This document shows, piece by piece, positions 43,351 through 51,058 of a stretch of DNA of 64,000 nt. Source of the stretch: VRUE01 sp963701265. GTDB taxonomy: Bacteria; Actinomycetota; Thermoleophilia; Solirubrobacterales; 70-9. The translations under genes were made by a program, and so were the position numbers. How positions within the stretch are numbered: position 1 is the stretch's first letter; every line of letters starts with the position of its first letter. The stretch lies in NCBI GenBank assembly GCA_963701265.1, contig OY969581.1, positions 1,302,001 to 1,366,000 of the forward strand. The letters are read 5' to 3'. A model generated the notes under the pieces. The model saw only the letters and a program-made list of their open reading frames with translations. It searched no databases and was not told where the DNA came from.

Positions 43351-43397
43351 TTCCGGTGCGCTTTATGCACCCACACGGAGTAAAAGGCGCACCGGAA
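43351..43397. repeat. Inverted repeat between the two ABC genes
   Basis: TTCCGGTGCGC/GCGCACCGGAA flanking about 25 bases, in the 67-base gap between the two exporter genes. It might reduce read-through to the downstream subunit. Confidence 0.7.
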
Positions 43398-43399
43398 GC

Positions 43400-45217
43400 T
43401 CACAGTCGCGCCACCTCCTCGCGCTGCTCGAGGTCGCGCTGAAGGAAAACCGAGTCGGCGAGGCCGTGCTCGGCGATCTCGCGGTAGAAGCTGCAGCCGT
43501 CGAGCAGCTCGGCGTGGGTGCCGCGGTCGACGATGCGACCGCCATCCATCACGATCACCTCGTCGGCCAGCGAGACAGTCGAGAGGCGGTGGGCGATGAT
43601 GAACGTTGTCCGCCCGTCCATCACCTCTCGCAGCCCGCCCTTGATTGCCGCCTCGGTGGTCGCGTCGACCGAGGAGGTGGCGTCGTCGAGGATCAGGATG
43701 CGGGGATCGGCCAGCAGCGCCCGCGCGATCGCCACCCGCTGGCGCTGTCCGCCGGAGAGGGTCAGGCCGCGCTCGCCGACCACTGTGTCGTAACCACCGG
43801 GCAGATCCTCGATGAAATCGGCCGCCTGGGCCCGCCGTGCCGCCGCTTCGATCTCCTCGCGACTCGCGTCGGAGCGCGGGTAGGCGATGTTCTCGGCAAC
43901 GCTGGCGCTGAAGAGGAAGCTCTCGTCGCCGACAAAAGCGATCTCTGCGCGCAGCGACTCGACTTCGACCGAGCGCACGTCGACGCCATCGACCAGCACC
44001 GACCCCTCGCTCGGGTCATAGAGCCGAGCGATCAGGGCGACGAGGCTGGTCTTACCCGACCCCGACGGCCCGACCAGCGCCACGGTACTCCCCGCCGCGA
44101 CCTCGAAGTCGACGTCGCTCAGCGCCGAAGCGAGAGTTGACCCCTCTATAGGTGGGTCAACTCTCGCTTCGCTTGGGGTGGTCCCGTCGTAGCGAAGGGT
44201 CACATCGCTCATCCGCACGCTGCCTCCACCGGCGGGCAGCGGCGGCGCCTCCGGCGGACTCTCGATCTCCGGCTCGCGGTCGAGGATCTCGAAGAGGCGG
44301 TTGCCGGAGGCGATCGCCCGCTGCGCCATCCCCATCGCCACGCCGAGCATCCGCATCGGACCGGCGAGGATCACCAGGTAGGTGTAGAAGGCGGTGAAAT
44401 CGCCGAGACTGAGGCTGCCGTTGATCACCTGGCGGCCGCCGACCAGCAGCACGAGGGCGATCCCGATCTGCGGCAGCAGCCCGATCAGCGGTGAGAAGAA
44501 GGCCTGCAGCTTGGTCGAGTAGATGCTCTGGTCGAAGACCCGGCCGACCGCGCGCTGGAAGCGGTGCAGCTGGTATTCCTCCCGCGCGAAGGCCTTGACG
44601 ATGCGGATCCCGGAGATGTTCTCCTCGGCCTCCGCGGTCAACTCGGCGATCCGCTGCTGCACCTCCTGCTGGGCCGGCCGCGAGACCCGGTTGTAGCGGG
44701 AGGCGGTGAAGACGATCAACGGCGCCGGCGCCAGGGCGATCAGCGCCAGCAATGGGTTAATCGCGACCATCACCACGGTGACGAGGGTGATCGTCAGCAG
44801 GTTCTGGGTGATGAAGATCAGGCCGTAGCCGAGGAAGAAGCGGATCGCCTGCAGGTCGACCGTCGCCCGCGACATCAGCTGCCCGGTCTGCTGGCCGTCG
44901 AAGAAGCCGAGCTCGAGCCGCTGCAGGTGGGCGTAGAAGAGCTGGCGCAGATCGAATTCGACCGCCAGCGAGACCCGACCGGCGACCAGGCGCCGCACCA
45001 CGGTCAGCCCCAGGCGCAGAATCCCGGCGCCGACGATCGCCAGCGCCAGCGGCAGCAGGTCTGGCTTGTCGCCATCCTGGATCGCATTGACGGCCCGCCC
45101 GATCAACCACGGGATCAGCACCGTCATCCCCATCGCCGCCCAGGCAAACGCCAGGGATCCCCAGAGCTGGCGGCGGTAGGGCCGCAAAAAGCCCATCAAA
45201 CGACGATAAGTGGCCAC
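43400..45217 (-). CDS. ABC exporter subunit with degenerate catalytic site
   Basis: 605 residues, ATG 45217. Membrane domain ~1-310, then nucleotide-binding domain: Walker A GPSGSGKTS (~386), canonical LSGGQ (~492), Walker B ILILDDAT (~512) where Asp replaces the catalytic Glu, H-loop AHRLST. Together with the partner's altered LSAGQ this fits one degenerate and one active ATP site. An extra ~20-residue loop (TTPSEARVDPPIEGST) in the same place as in the partner is coded by an 18-bp perfect palindrome. It is upstream of 41464 in the same direction, so an operon is likely. Confidence 0.92.
   Translation of the reverse strand: MATYRRLMGFLRPYRRQLWGSLAFAWAAMGMTVLIPWLIGRAVNAIQDGDKPDLLPLALAIVGAGILRLGLTVVRRLVAGRVSLAVEFDLRQLFYAHLQRLELGFFDGQQTGQLMSRATVDLQAIRFFLGYGLIFITQNLLTITLVTVVMVAINPLLALIALAPAPLIVFTASRYNRVSRPAQQEVQQRIAELTAEAEENISGIRIVKAFAREEYQLHRFQRAVGRVFDQSIYSTKLQAFFSPLIGLLPQIGIALVLLVGGRQVINGSLSLGDFTAFYTYLVILAGPMRMLGVAMGMAQRAIASGNRLFEILDREPEIESPPEAPPLPAGGGSVRMSDVTLRYDGTTPSEARVDPPIEGSTLASALSDVDFEVAAGSTVALVGPSGSGKTSLVALIARLYDPSEGSVLVDGVDVRSVEVESLRAEIAFVGDESFLFSASVAENIAYPRSDASREEIEAAARRAQAADFIEDLPGGYDTVVGERGLTLSGGQRQRVAIARALLADPRILILDDATSSVDATTEAAIKGGLREVMDGRTTFIIAHRLSTVSLADEVIVMDGGRIVDRGTHAELLDGCSFYREIAEHGLADSVFLQRDLEQREEVARL
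44126..44171. repeat. In-frame palindrome in ABC exporter subunit 2
   Basis: Perfect 18-bp arms (left CGAAGCGAGAGTTGACCC) with a 10-base spacer, within coding sequence; length and frame leave the protein intact but add a loop. Confidence 0.9.
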
Positions 45218-45289
45218 GGCACTCCACTATACAAAGTGAAGTATTGGCGGCCCGGCAGGCGGTGCCTTGGTCAGGGCATGAGAGCCAGG

Positions 45290-45387
45290 TAGTCGGGTGC
45301 CACTCCCGCGGAGACCGTCGCGCAGCAGGTCCGCTGCATCACTTCACCTGTAAGACCGGGAGCCTCCGCGGGAGTGGCACCCGACTA
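45290..45387. repeat. Palindromic element E1 (98 bp)
   Basis: Perfect 24-bp terminal arms enclose a core with GACCGTCGCGCAGCAGGTC near one end and ACCGGGAGCC near the other. The same core in inverted orientation occurs in E2. It lies between the exporter genes and the secreted-protein gene, in the exporter's upstream region. Confidence 0.85.
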
Positions 45388-45434
45388 TCTTCCGCTGAAG
45401 CTCTAGACGGCGGCGGCGCTTGGCGGGGGCGCCT

Positions 45435-45537
45435 AGAGGTAGAGGCACTCTCTCCCGGAGGCTCCCGGTTCAACGTTCCGGACCCCGACCAGCGACCTGC
45501 TGCGCGACGGTCTCCGGGAGAGAGTGCCTCTACCTCT
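45435..45537. repeat. Palindromic element E2 (103 bp, inverted relative to E1)
   Basis: Perfect 26-bp terminal arms of a sequence different from E1 apart from the inner bases; the reverse strand contains GACCGTCGCGCAGCAGGTC and ACCGGGAGCC as E1 does. Conserved core with different but fully complementary arms suggests a structured RNA or a small mobile element. Confidence 0.85.
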
Positions 45538-45545
45538 ACTCCGTA

Positions 45546-46175
45546 TCAGTCGAAAGCCGCTGCCTTCGCGCTCGGCACCTTGCCGTTGACGCACTTCGGG
45601 CCGTGGCCGGGCTTGGGCAGGATCTGGAAGTTGGTTACGGCGTGGAACGGGGTGGTCGAGCCGTCGTTCTGGGCGAGGGTGATGACGAGGCGGTAGAAGC
45701 CGGGGGGGAGGTCGTGGTAGTAGATCTCCGGGCGGGTCGCGGGCGAGTAGCTGCCCTCGGAGCCGATGCGTTCGGCGAGGACCCCGTTGGGGCCGGAATA
45801 TTCCGGGAAGTCGAAGGAGCGCCCGACCAGGCGGCCCTTGCCAAAAGGGCTGTCGATCGCTCGTTGCAGCTTGACCGGGTCGACGCAGTCGGGCACGCGG
45901 TTGAGGCCGAAGCGGATGAAACCCTCGTGCAGCTGCGGTTCGCCGCCAAAGTGGTGCGGCGCGAGCTGGAAATTTTCCACCTCGACCTTGACGACGACGG
46001 CGTGGCTGGTCTGGCGGGCGCCGCTGCGGGGTGAGATCACGCTTACCGTCGGCCTCCCCGGCACGGCGGGCTGTGCCGCCTGCGCCCGCGTGCTGTCCTT
46101 GCCGCCTTCCAGCGCCAGCACCGCCGCAACCACGAGCGCGGCGAGGGCGACAACGATGAGAATGGCGTTTCGCAT
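45546..46175 (-). CDS. Secreted or anchored protein of unknown function
   Basis: 209 residues from ATG 46175; an upstream start at 46232 is rejected because it precedes a clean signal anchor (MRNAILIVVALAALVVAAVLA). The mature part reads VSVISPRSGARQTSHAVVVKVEVENFQL then a beta-rich domain with two cysteines (PDCVDP, GPKCVNG) and a segment PEIYYHDLPPGFYRLVITLAQN, like small beta-sandwich domains. Not assigned to a family. Divergent from the GH92 gene with 47 bases between them, so the promoters probably overlap. Confidence 0.8.
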   Translation of the reverse strand: MRNAILIVVALAALVVAAVLALEGGKDSTRAQAAQPAVPGRPTVSVISPRSGARQTSHAVVVKVEVENFQLAPHHFGGEPQLHEGFIRFGLNRVPDCVDPVKLQRAIDSPFGKGRLVGRSFDFPEYSGPNGVLAERIGSEGSYSPATRPEIYYHDLPPGFYRLVITLAQNDGSTTPFHAVTNFQILPKPGHGPKCVNGKVPSAKAAAFD

Positions 46176-46222
46176 CTTCACGACTGGCGGGAACCTTAAG
46201 CGAGCGCCGTAACGTAGAGGGC

Positions 46223-48625
46223 TTGCTCGCACGTGCAGGGATCACCATCGTCGCAGCGCTCGCCTCGCTCGCGCCGTTGGCTCAGACCGCCACCGGCGCC
46301 GGTCTGGCCGACCGCGTGCAGGTCTTTGCCGGCACCAGGCCGGGCCATGACACCTTCGGCGGTGGCCACAACTTCCCCGGCGCGACCACGCCCTTCGGCA
46401 TGGTCCAGTGGAGCCCTGACACCACGCCGGCCGACCGCAACGGCCGCGGCGGCTACGACTATCGCGACTCCCATCTCAAGGGCTTCAGCCTCACCCATCT
46501 CTCCGGGGCCGGCTGCTCCCTCTACGGGGACTTTCCCTTCCTGCCGACGACGGAACCGCTCGACGCCTCGCCCGCCGCGGGCGACTCGACGCTGAAGGGC
46601 CAGTTCCAACCCGGTTTCTCGCACCAGCGCGAGAGCGGTCGCCCCGGCTACTACTCGGTCCGCCTCAATCCCGTCCACGGCGGTGCGATCGACACCGAGC
46701 TGACCGCGACCACCCGCACCGGGATGGCGCGCTTCAGTTTTCCCCGCAGCCCACGCGCCAGCGTCTTGATCAACGCCGGAGGCAGCGCCCAACCCGACGA
46801 CTTTGCCGCCGTGAACGTCGACCCAGCACGGCAGGAGATCGATGGCACCGCCTCGAGCGGCCTCTTCTGCGGCCAGCGGCCGCGTTACCGCGTCTACATC
46901 GCCGCGGTCTTCGACCGGCCCTTCGATGCCTACGGGACCTGGGAAGGCGGTAGGGCGCTCGCCGGGGCGACCACCGCGAGCGACAGCCAGGCGCCGCCGG
47001 CGAACCCGAAGACCAGCGCCGACGCGGGTGCCTACGCGAGCTTCGACACCCGTCGCAATCGCACCGTCACCGCCCGCGTCGGCGTCTCCTTCGTCAGCGT
47101 CGAGGCCGCCCGCGCCAACCTCGCCGCCGAAAACCCGGGCCGTGGCTTCGACGAGATCGCCAGCCAGGCCGAGCAGCGCTGGAACAGCTGGCTCGGCCGC
47201 ATTCGCCTGCGTGGTGGGGCGCCGCGCCTGCTCGACACCTTCTACACGGCGCTCTACCACGTCGGCTTGGCCCCGCGCACCTTCAGCGATGTCGGCGGCG
47301 CCTACATCGGCATGGACGGACTGCTGCACGGGGCCGAGGGTCGCACCCAGTACGCCGACTTCTCCGCCTGGGACACCTACCGCACGCAGATGCAGCTGCT
47401 TGCGATCCTCGCACCCAAGCGAGCCAGTGAGATGGTGCGCTCGTTGCTCGCCGATGCGGCCGAGAGCGGTTGCCTGCCGCGTTGGTCCTACGCCAACGGC
47501 CAGAGCATGACCATGGTTGGCGACTCGGCCGATCCCCTGATCGCCTCCGCCGCGGCCTTTGGCGCTCGCGCCTTCGACCGCCGGGCCGCGCTCGCCACGA
47601 TGCTGCGCGGTGCCGATGGGGAGTGCCGCAGCGCCAACGGCGAATACCTCGAGCGCCAGGGCTTGGTGCCGTACCTCGCTCACGGCTACGTCCCCTTCGA
47701 TCTCAATACCAACGTCCGCAACAGCAACTCGATCTACGGCAGCCCGGATGACGTCTGGGGCTCGGCGGCGACGTCGCTCGAGTACACGGTCGACGACTTC
47801 GCGATCGCCCAGTTCGCCGCCCGCGAGCTTGGCGACCGCGCCACCTACCAGCGCTTCATGCAGCGTTCGGGCAACTGGCGCAAGCTCTTCAACGAGCGCA
47901 GCCGCATGGTCGAGCCGCGCTATGAAAACGGTGCCTTCCCAGGCGACTACGACAACCTGCGCGGCGGCGGCTTCGTCGAGGGCAACTCGGTCCAGTACAC
48001 CTGGATGGTGCCCCACGATCCGGCTGGCCTCTTCCGTGCGATGGGCGGCCGGGCAAAGGCGACTGGGCGGTTGGAGCACTTCCTGCGCAAGCTCAACGCC
48101 GGCGCCGGCGGCACCCATGCCGACCACGCCCTGCTCGGCAACGAGCCGACCCTGCACACACCCTGGCTCTACAACTGGCTGCGCCAGCCCTACCGCACCC
48201 AGGCGGCCCTACGCCGCGCCCTGCGCCTCTACGGCCCCGCACCCGCCGGCTACCCCGGCAATGATGACCTCGGCACGCTCTCGTCCTGGTACGTCTTCGC
48301 TGCCCTCGGCCTCTACCCGGAGGTTCCCGGTGTCGGCCTGCTCGCGATCGGCAGTCCACTTTTCCCGCACGCGTCGGTGGCGCTTGCCCACCGCCGCCAT
48401 CTGACCATCTCCGCCAGCGGAAATGGTCCTTATATAGAGGGGCTCAAGCTCGACGGCCGTCCATACGGTCAGCCCTGGGCCGCCTGGTGTGCGCTCTCGA
48501 AAGGCGCCCGCCTGGGCTTCCAGCTCGGGCCCCGCCCAAACCGCAGTTGGGGCAGCTCCGCAGCCGCGGCGCCGCCCTCCTTCGCCCCCGGCCGGCCGAT
48601 GCCGCAGGACGCCTGCACGCCTTGA
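46223..48625 (+). CDS. GH92 family alpha-mannosidase-like glycosidase
   Basis: 800 residues from TTG 46223, with AGAGG just before it. A signal peptide (~1-25) is followed by the family-92 signature NFPGATTPFGMVQWSPD (~50-66), DYRDSHLKGFSLTHLSGAGC, an N-terminal beta-domain and the C-terminal (alpha/alpha)6-like domain (LDTFYTALYHVGLAPR, FSAWDTYRTQMQLL, GNDDLGTLSSWYVFAALGLYPE). GH92 enzymes are Ca2+-dependent, secreted alpha-mannosidases. It overlaps the next gene (TTGA). Presence beside a glycosyltransferase suggests turnover or trimming of mannosylated surface glycans. Confidence 0.93.
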   Translation: MLARAGITIVAALASLAPLAQTATGAGLADRVQVFAGTRPGHDTFGGGHNFPGATTPFGMVQWSPDTTPADRNGRGGYDYRDSHLKGFSLTHLSGAGCSLYGDFPFLPTTEPLDASPAAGDSTLKGQFQPGFSHQRESGRPGYYSVRLNPVHGGAIDTELTATTRTGMARFSFPRSPRASVLINAGGSAQPDDFAAVNVDPARQEIDGTASSGLFCGQRPRYRVYIAAVFDRPFDAYGTWEGGRALAGATTASDSQAPPANPKTSADAGAYASFDTRRNRTVTARVGVSFVSVEAARANLAAENPGRGFDEIASQAEQRWNSWLGRIRLRGGAPRLLDTFYTALYHVGLAPRTFSDVGGAYIGMDGLLHGAEGRTQYADFSAWDTYRTQMQLLAILAPKRASEMVRSLLADAAESGCLPRWSYANGQSMTMVGDSADPLIASAAAFGARAFDRRAALATMLRGADGECRSANGEYLERQGLVPYLAHGYVPFDLNTNVRNSNSIYGSPDDVWGSAATSLEYTVDDFAIAQFAARELGDRATYQRFMQRSGNWRKLFNERSRMVEPRYENGAFPGDYDNLRGGGFVEGNSVQYTWMVPHDPAGLFRAMGGRAKATGRLEHFLRKLNAGAGGTHADHALLGNEPTLHTPWLYNWLRQPYRTQAALRRALRLYGPAPAGYPGNDDLGTLSSWYVFAALGLYPEVPGVGLLAIGSPLFPHASVALAHRRHLTISASGNGPYIEGLKLDGRPYGQPWAAWCALSKGARLGFQLGPRPNRSWGSSAAAAPPSFAPGRPMPQDACTP

Positions 48626-50097
48626 CCCTCACTCCGACCCGCACCGGCGCCCTCTGGGTGCTCGCGTTCCTCACCGCCCTCGGCGCCGCGATGCGCTTCG
48701 CCAGCCTCGACGTGCAGAGCTTTCACCACGACGAGGTGATCACGGCGATGCGGGTGCTCCCGGGCAGCCTCGGGGACGTGATGCACGCGGTCAAGAGCAG
48801 CGAGTCGAACCCGCCGCTCTATTACGTGCTGGCCTGGAGCTGGGTGAAGGCATTCGGCAGCGATGAGGTCGGCCTGCGCTCGCTGACGGCACTCTTCGGC
48901 ACCGCCACGGTGCCGCTCGCCTACTGCATCGGCACCGAGCTGGCCCATCGGCGCGCCGGCTTGATCGCCGCCGCCCTGGTCGCGGTCAGCCCAATGCTGA
49001 TCTGGTACTCGCAGGAGGCGCGTTCCTACGCGCTGCTCGTCTTCTTCTGCGCCGCATCGCTGCTCTTCTTCGTTCGCGCGCTGCGCACGCGCAGCGGCCG
49101 CGACCTCGCCCTCTGGGCGCTCGCCTCGGCGCTGGCGCTCGGCAGCCACTACTTCGCCGCCTTCGCCGTCGCCATCGAGGCGCTCTGGCTGCTGGTCGCC
49201 CTGCGCGCCCGCTGGCAAGTGGTCCTGCCGGCGGTCCTCGCCGTTGCCGCGGCCGGCCTCGCCCTGGTGCCGCTGATCTCCGCCCAGGTCAACCCGACCC
49301 ACATCGGCTGGATCGAAGAAAGCCTGCTCTCGACCCGCTTCCTCGAGACCGGGGTCAGTTTCCTCGTCGGTGAGACCGGTCACGTGATCGCCGAGCCACC
49401 ACGCGAGCGCTACGCCCTGCTGCCGGGGATCCTCCTCGCTATCGCCCTGCTGCTGGTCGCCGTCCGCGGCACGCGGCGCGAGCGCCGTGGAGCCCTGCTC
49501 GGCGTGGTTTTGGGCTCCGGGGTCGCCGTCCTCACCCTGCTCGCCGCGCTGGCGGGCAAGGACTACGTGGTCGAGCGCAACCTGCTGCCGGCACTGCTGC
49601 CGCTCGCTCTTGCCGCCGCGATCGGCTTTGGCGCTGATCGTGCTCGCCGCCTTGGCTTGCTGCTTGCCGTAGCCCTCTGCGCCTACTGGACCGCCTTCGG
49701 CGTGTACGTCACCCAGACGCCCAACCTCCAACGCCCCGACTTCCGCGGCATCACCGAAGAGCTCGGCCCCGCGCGAGGCCCGCGTGCGATCATCACCTGG
49801 AAGCTCGCTGCCGACCCGGTGCGCCTCTATCTGCGCGATCGATCGCAGCGTATTTACAGTGGCGATTGGGGTCTGCGCACGATCGACGTAATCAGCAAGT
49901 CGCTCGAAGGCCGCAACGTCACGGGGGTGCCGCGTGTTTTCCACCCAGTGGCGCGGGTAAGGTTCGAGCGCCTCACGCTGACCAGGTACATGGCCAACCG
50001 CACCCACAAGATCCCCTTCTACGTGCTCAAGCGCGTCCACACCGGCTTCGGCTTCAACGCCGTGGTCGTCGACGGTGGGGCGCGAAAACAGCGATGA
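48622..50097 (+). CDS. GT-C fold membrane glycosyltransferase (PMT/GT39-like)
   Basis: 491 residues from TTG 48622, overlapping the GH92 stop (TTGA); an upstream in-frame GTG would run through the GH92 end. About ten membrane segments. First loop has FHHDEVITAMRVL with the His-Asp-Glu of GT-C enzymes; SNPPLYYVLAWSWVKAFG and SQEARSYALLVFF are typical of polyprenyl-phosphate-sugar-dependent transferases. It would move a sugar (mannose is plausible) from a lipid carrier to an extracytoplasmic acceptor. The stop overlaps GtrA (ATGA). Confidence 0.9.
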   Translation: MTLTPTRTGALWVLAFLTALGAAMRFASLDVQSFHHDEVITAMRVLPGSLGDVMHAVKSSESNPPLYYVLAWSWVKAFGSDEVGLRSLTALFGTATVPLAYCIGTELAHRRAGLIAAALVAVSPMLIWYSQEARSYALLVFFCAASLLFFVRALRTRSGRDLALWALASALALGSHYFAAFAVAIEALWLLVALRARWQVVLPAVLAVAAAGLALVPLISAQVNPTHIGWIEESLLSTRFLETGVSFLVGETGHVIAEPPRERYALLPGILLAIALLLVAVRGTRRERRGALLGVVLGSGVAVLTLLAALAGKDYVVERNLLPALLPLALAAAIGFGADRARRLGLLLAVALCAYWTAFGVYVTQTPNLQRPDFRGITEELGPARGPRAIITWKLAADPVRLYLRDRSQRIYSGDWGLRTIDVISKSLEGRNVTGVPRVFHPVARVRFERLTLTRYMANRTHKIPFYVLKRVHTGFGFNAVVVDGGARKQR

Positions 50098-50519
50098 GCG
50101 CCGCCGAGTTCGCCGATCGCCTGAGTGCCGCCGCCCGCCGCCCGGCGAGTTGGTGGCAGCTGCTCAAGTTCGGTCTGGTCGGCGGCTCCGGCTACCTGAT
50201 CAACCTCGGCGTCTTCGCCTTCCTCAGCGCCAACCTCGGCATCCATCACCTGGTCGCCGCGGTCGGTGCCTTCGTCGTCGCCGTCTCCAGCAACTTCTTC
50301 TGGAACCGGCACTGGACCTTCGCCGCCGGTCACGGCCACGCCGGTTTCCAGGCTGCGCGCTTCTTTGCCGTCAGCGTCGCCGCCCTGCTGATCAACCTCA
50401 TCGTGCTCGAGGCCCTGATAGGGGGGACGTCGATGGGTGAGCTCGCTGCCCAGGCGATCGCCGTCGCCGTAGCGATGCCGTTCAACTTCCTCGGCAACAA
50501 GCTCTGGACCTTCGCTTAG
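50094..50519 (+). CDS. GtrA-family membrane protein
   Basis: 141 residues, ATG overlapping the previous stop. Four membrane helices; FGLVGGSGYLINLGVFAFL at the first and SNFFWNRHWTFAAG and FNFLGNKLWTFA near the second and fourth are the GtrA signature. GtrA proteins are linked to polyprenyl-phosphate-sugar flipping, which fits the glycosyltransferase before it. Confidence 0.93.
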   Translation: MSAAEFADRLSAAARRPASWWQLLKFGLVGGSGYLINLGVFAFLSANLGIHHLVAAVGAFVVAVSSNFFWNRHWTFAAGHGHAGFQAARFFAVSVAALLINLIVLEALIGGTSMGELAAQAIAVAVAMPFNFLGNKLWTFA

Positions 50520-50522
50520 CCC

Positions 50523-50882
50523 CTACCAGTCGCCCTCCAGCCAGCGGATCAGCTCGGGCATCCGCGCCCGCAGGTCAGGCTGTTCCGATGCCAGCTCGGA
50601 GCTGGCAAGTTGGATTGCGCCGCCGAGTGCCAGCGTTGCCTTGGGCTGGGCGAGGGGCAAGCCGTTCTCCAACCCTTCCAGCGCCCCCGTATCCCCGCGT
50701 AGCGCCCAGAGTGCTTCCCGGGTTGCCGCTGGGTCCTGCTCTGCGATCTCGATGACCCTCATCACCGCGTTATGTACCGCGTCACCGGCCGGCGCATCGG
50801 TGGCTGCATCGACCACCTCGCCCACGAGTCGGTGATCCAATCCACCGTCGAGGACTGCGGCGAGTTCTCTACCCTCTGTCAC
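50523..50882 (-). CDS. Small conserved-looking cytoplasmic protein
   Basis: 119 residues, GTG 50882. Helix-rich, Leu/Ala/Glu-rich, no signal peptide, no cysteine. Ends PDLRARMPELIRWLEGDW. No family recognised. It converges with GtrA with only three bases between stops. Codon use fits the GC-rich neighbours. Coding status is likely but not certain. Confidence 0.6.
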   Translation of the reverse strand: MTEGRELAAVLDGGLDHRLVGEVVDAATDAPAGDAVHNAVMRVIEIAEQDPAATREALWALRGDTGALEGLENGLPLAQPKATLALGGAIQLASSELASEQPDLRARMPELIRWLEGDW

Positions 50883-51058
50883 TGGGACCTCCCTCTTCGG
50901 GTCTGCCTGCCCCCAGTTCTCGTGTCAGCGACCGAGAACAAGCGTTACAGATATCAGTGTAGACGTTCGATGAGACCATAATCCCCAGCTCTTCATTGGT
51001 CAAATAATTCCGTGCGAGGCGTGGGTAGGCTCAATCAGCCAGGGATGAGGCAAGTCAG
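50883..51058. other. Divergent promoter region
   Basis: Contains an inverted repeat GTTCTCG/CGAGAAC (50916-50939). No clear -35/-10 pair identified. It must hold starts for the small minus-strand gene and the synthetase. Confidence 0.4.

Noticed and set aside
46196..50040. Long minus-strand frames opposite the GH92 and glycosyltransferase genes
   Set aside because: Composition is the reverse-frame artefact of high GC; the plus-strand proteins have clear family signatures.
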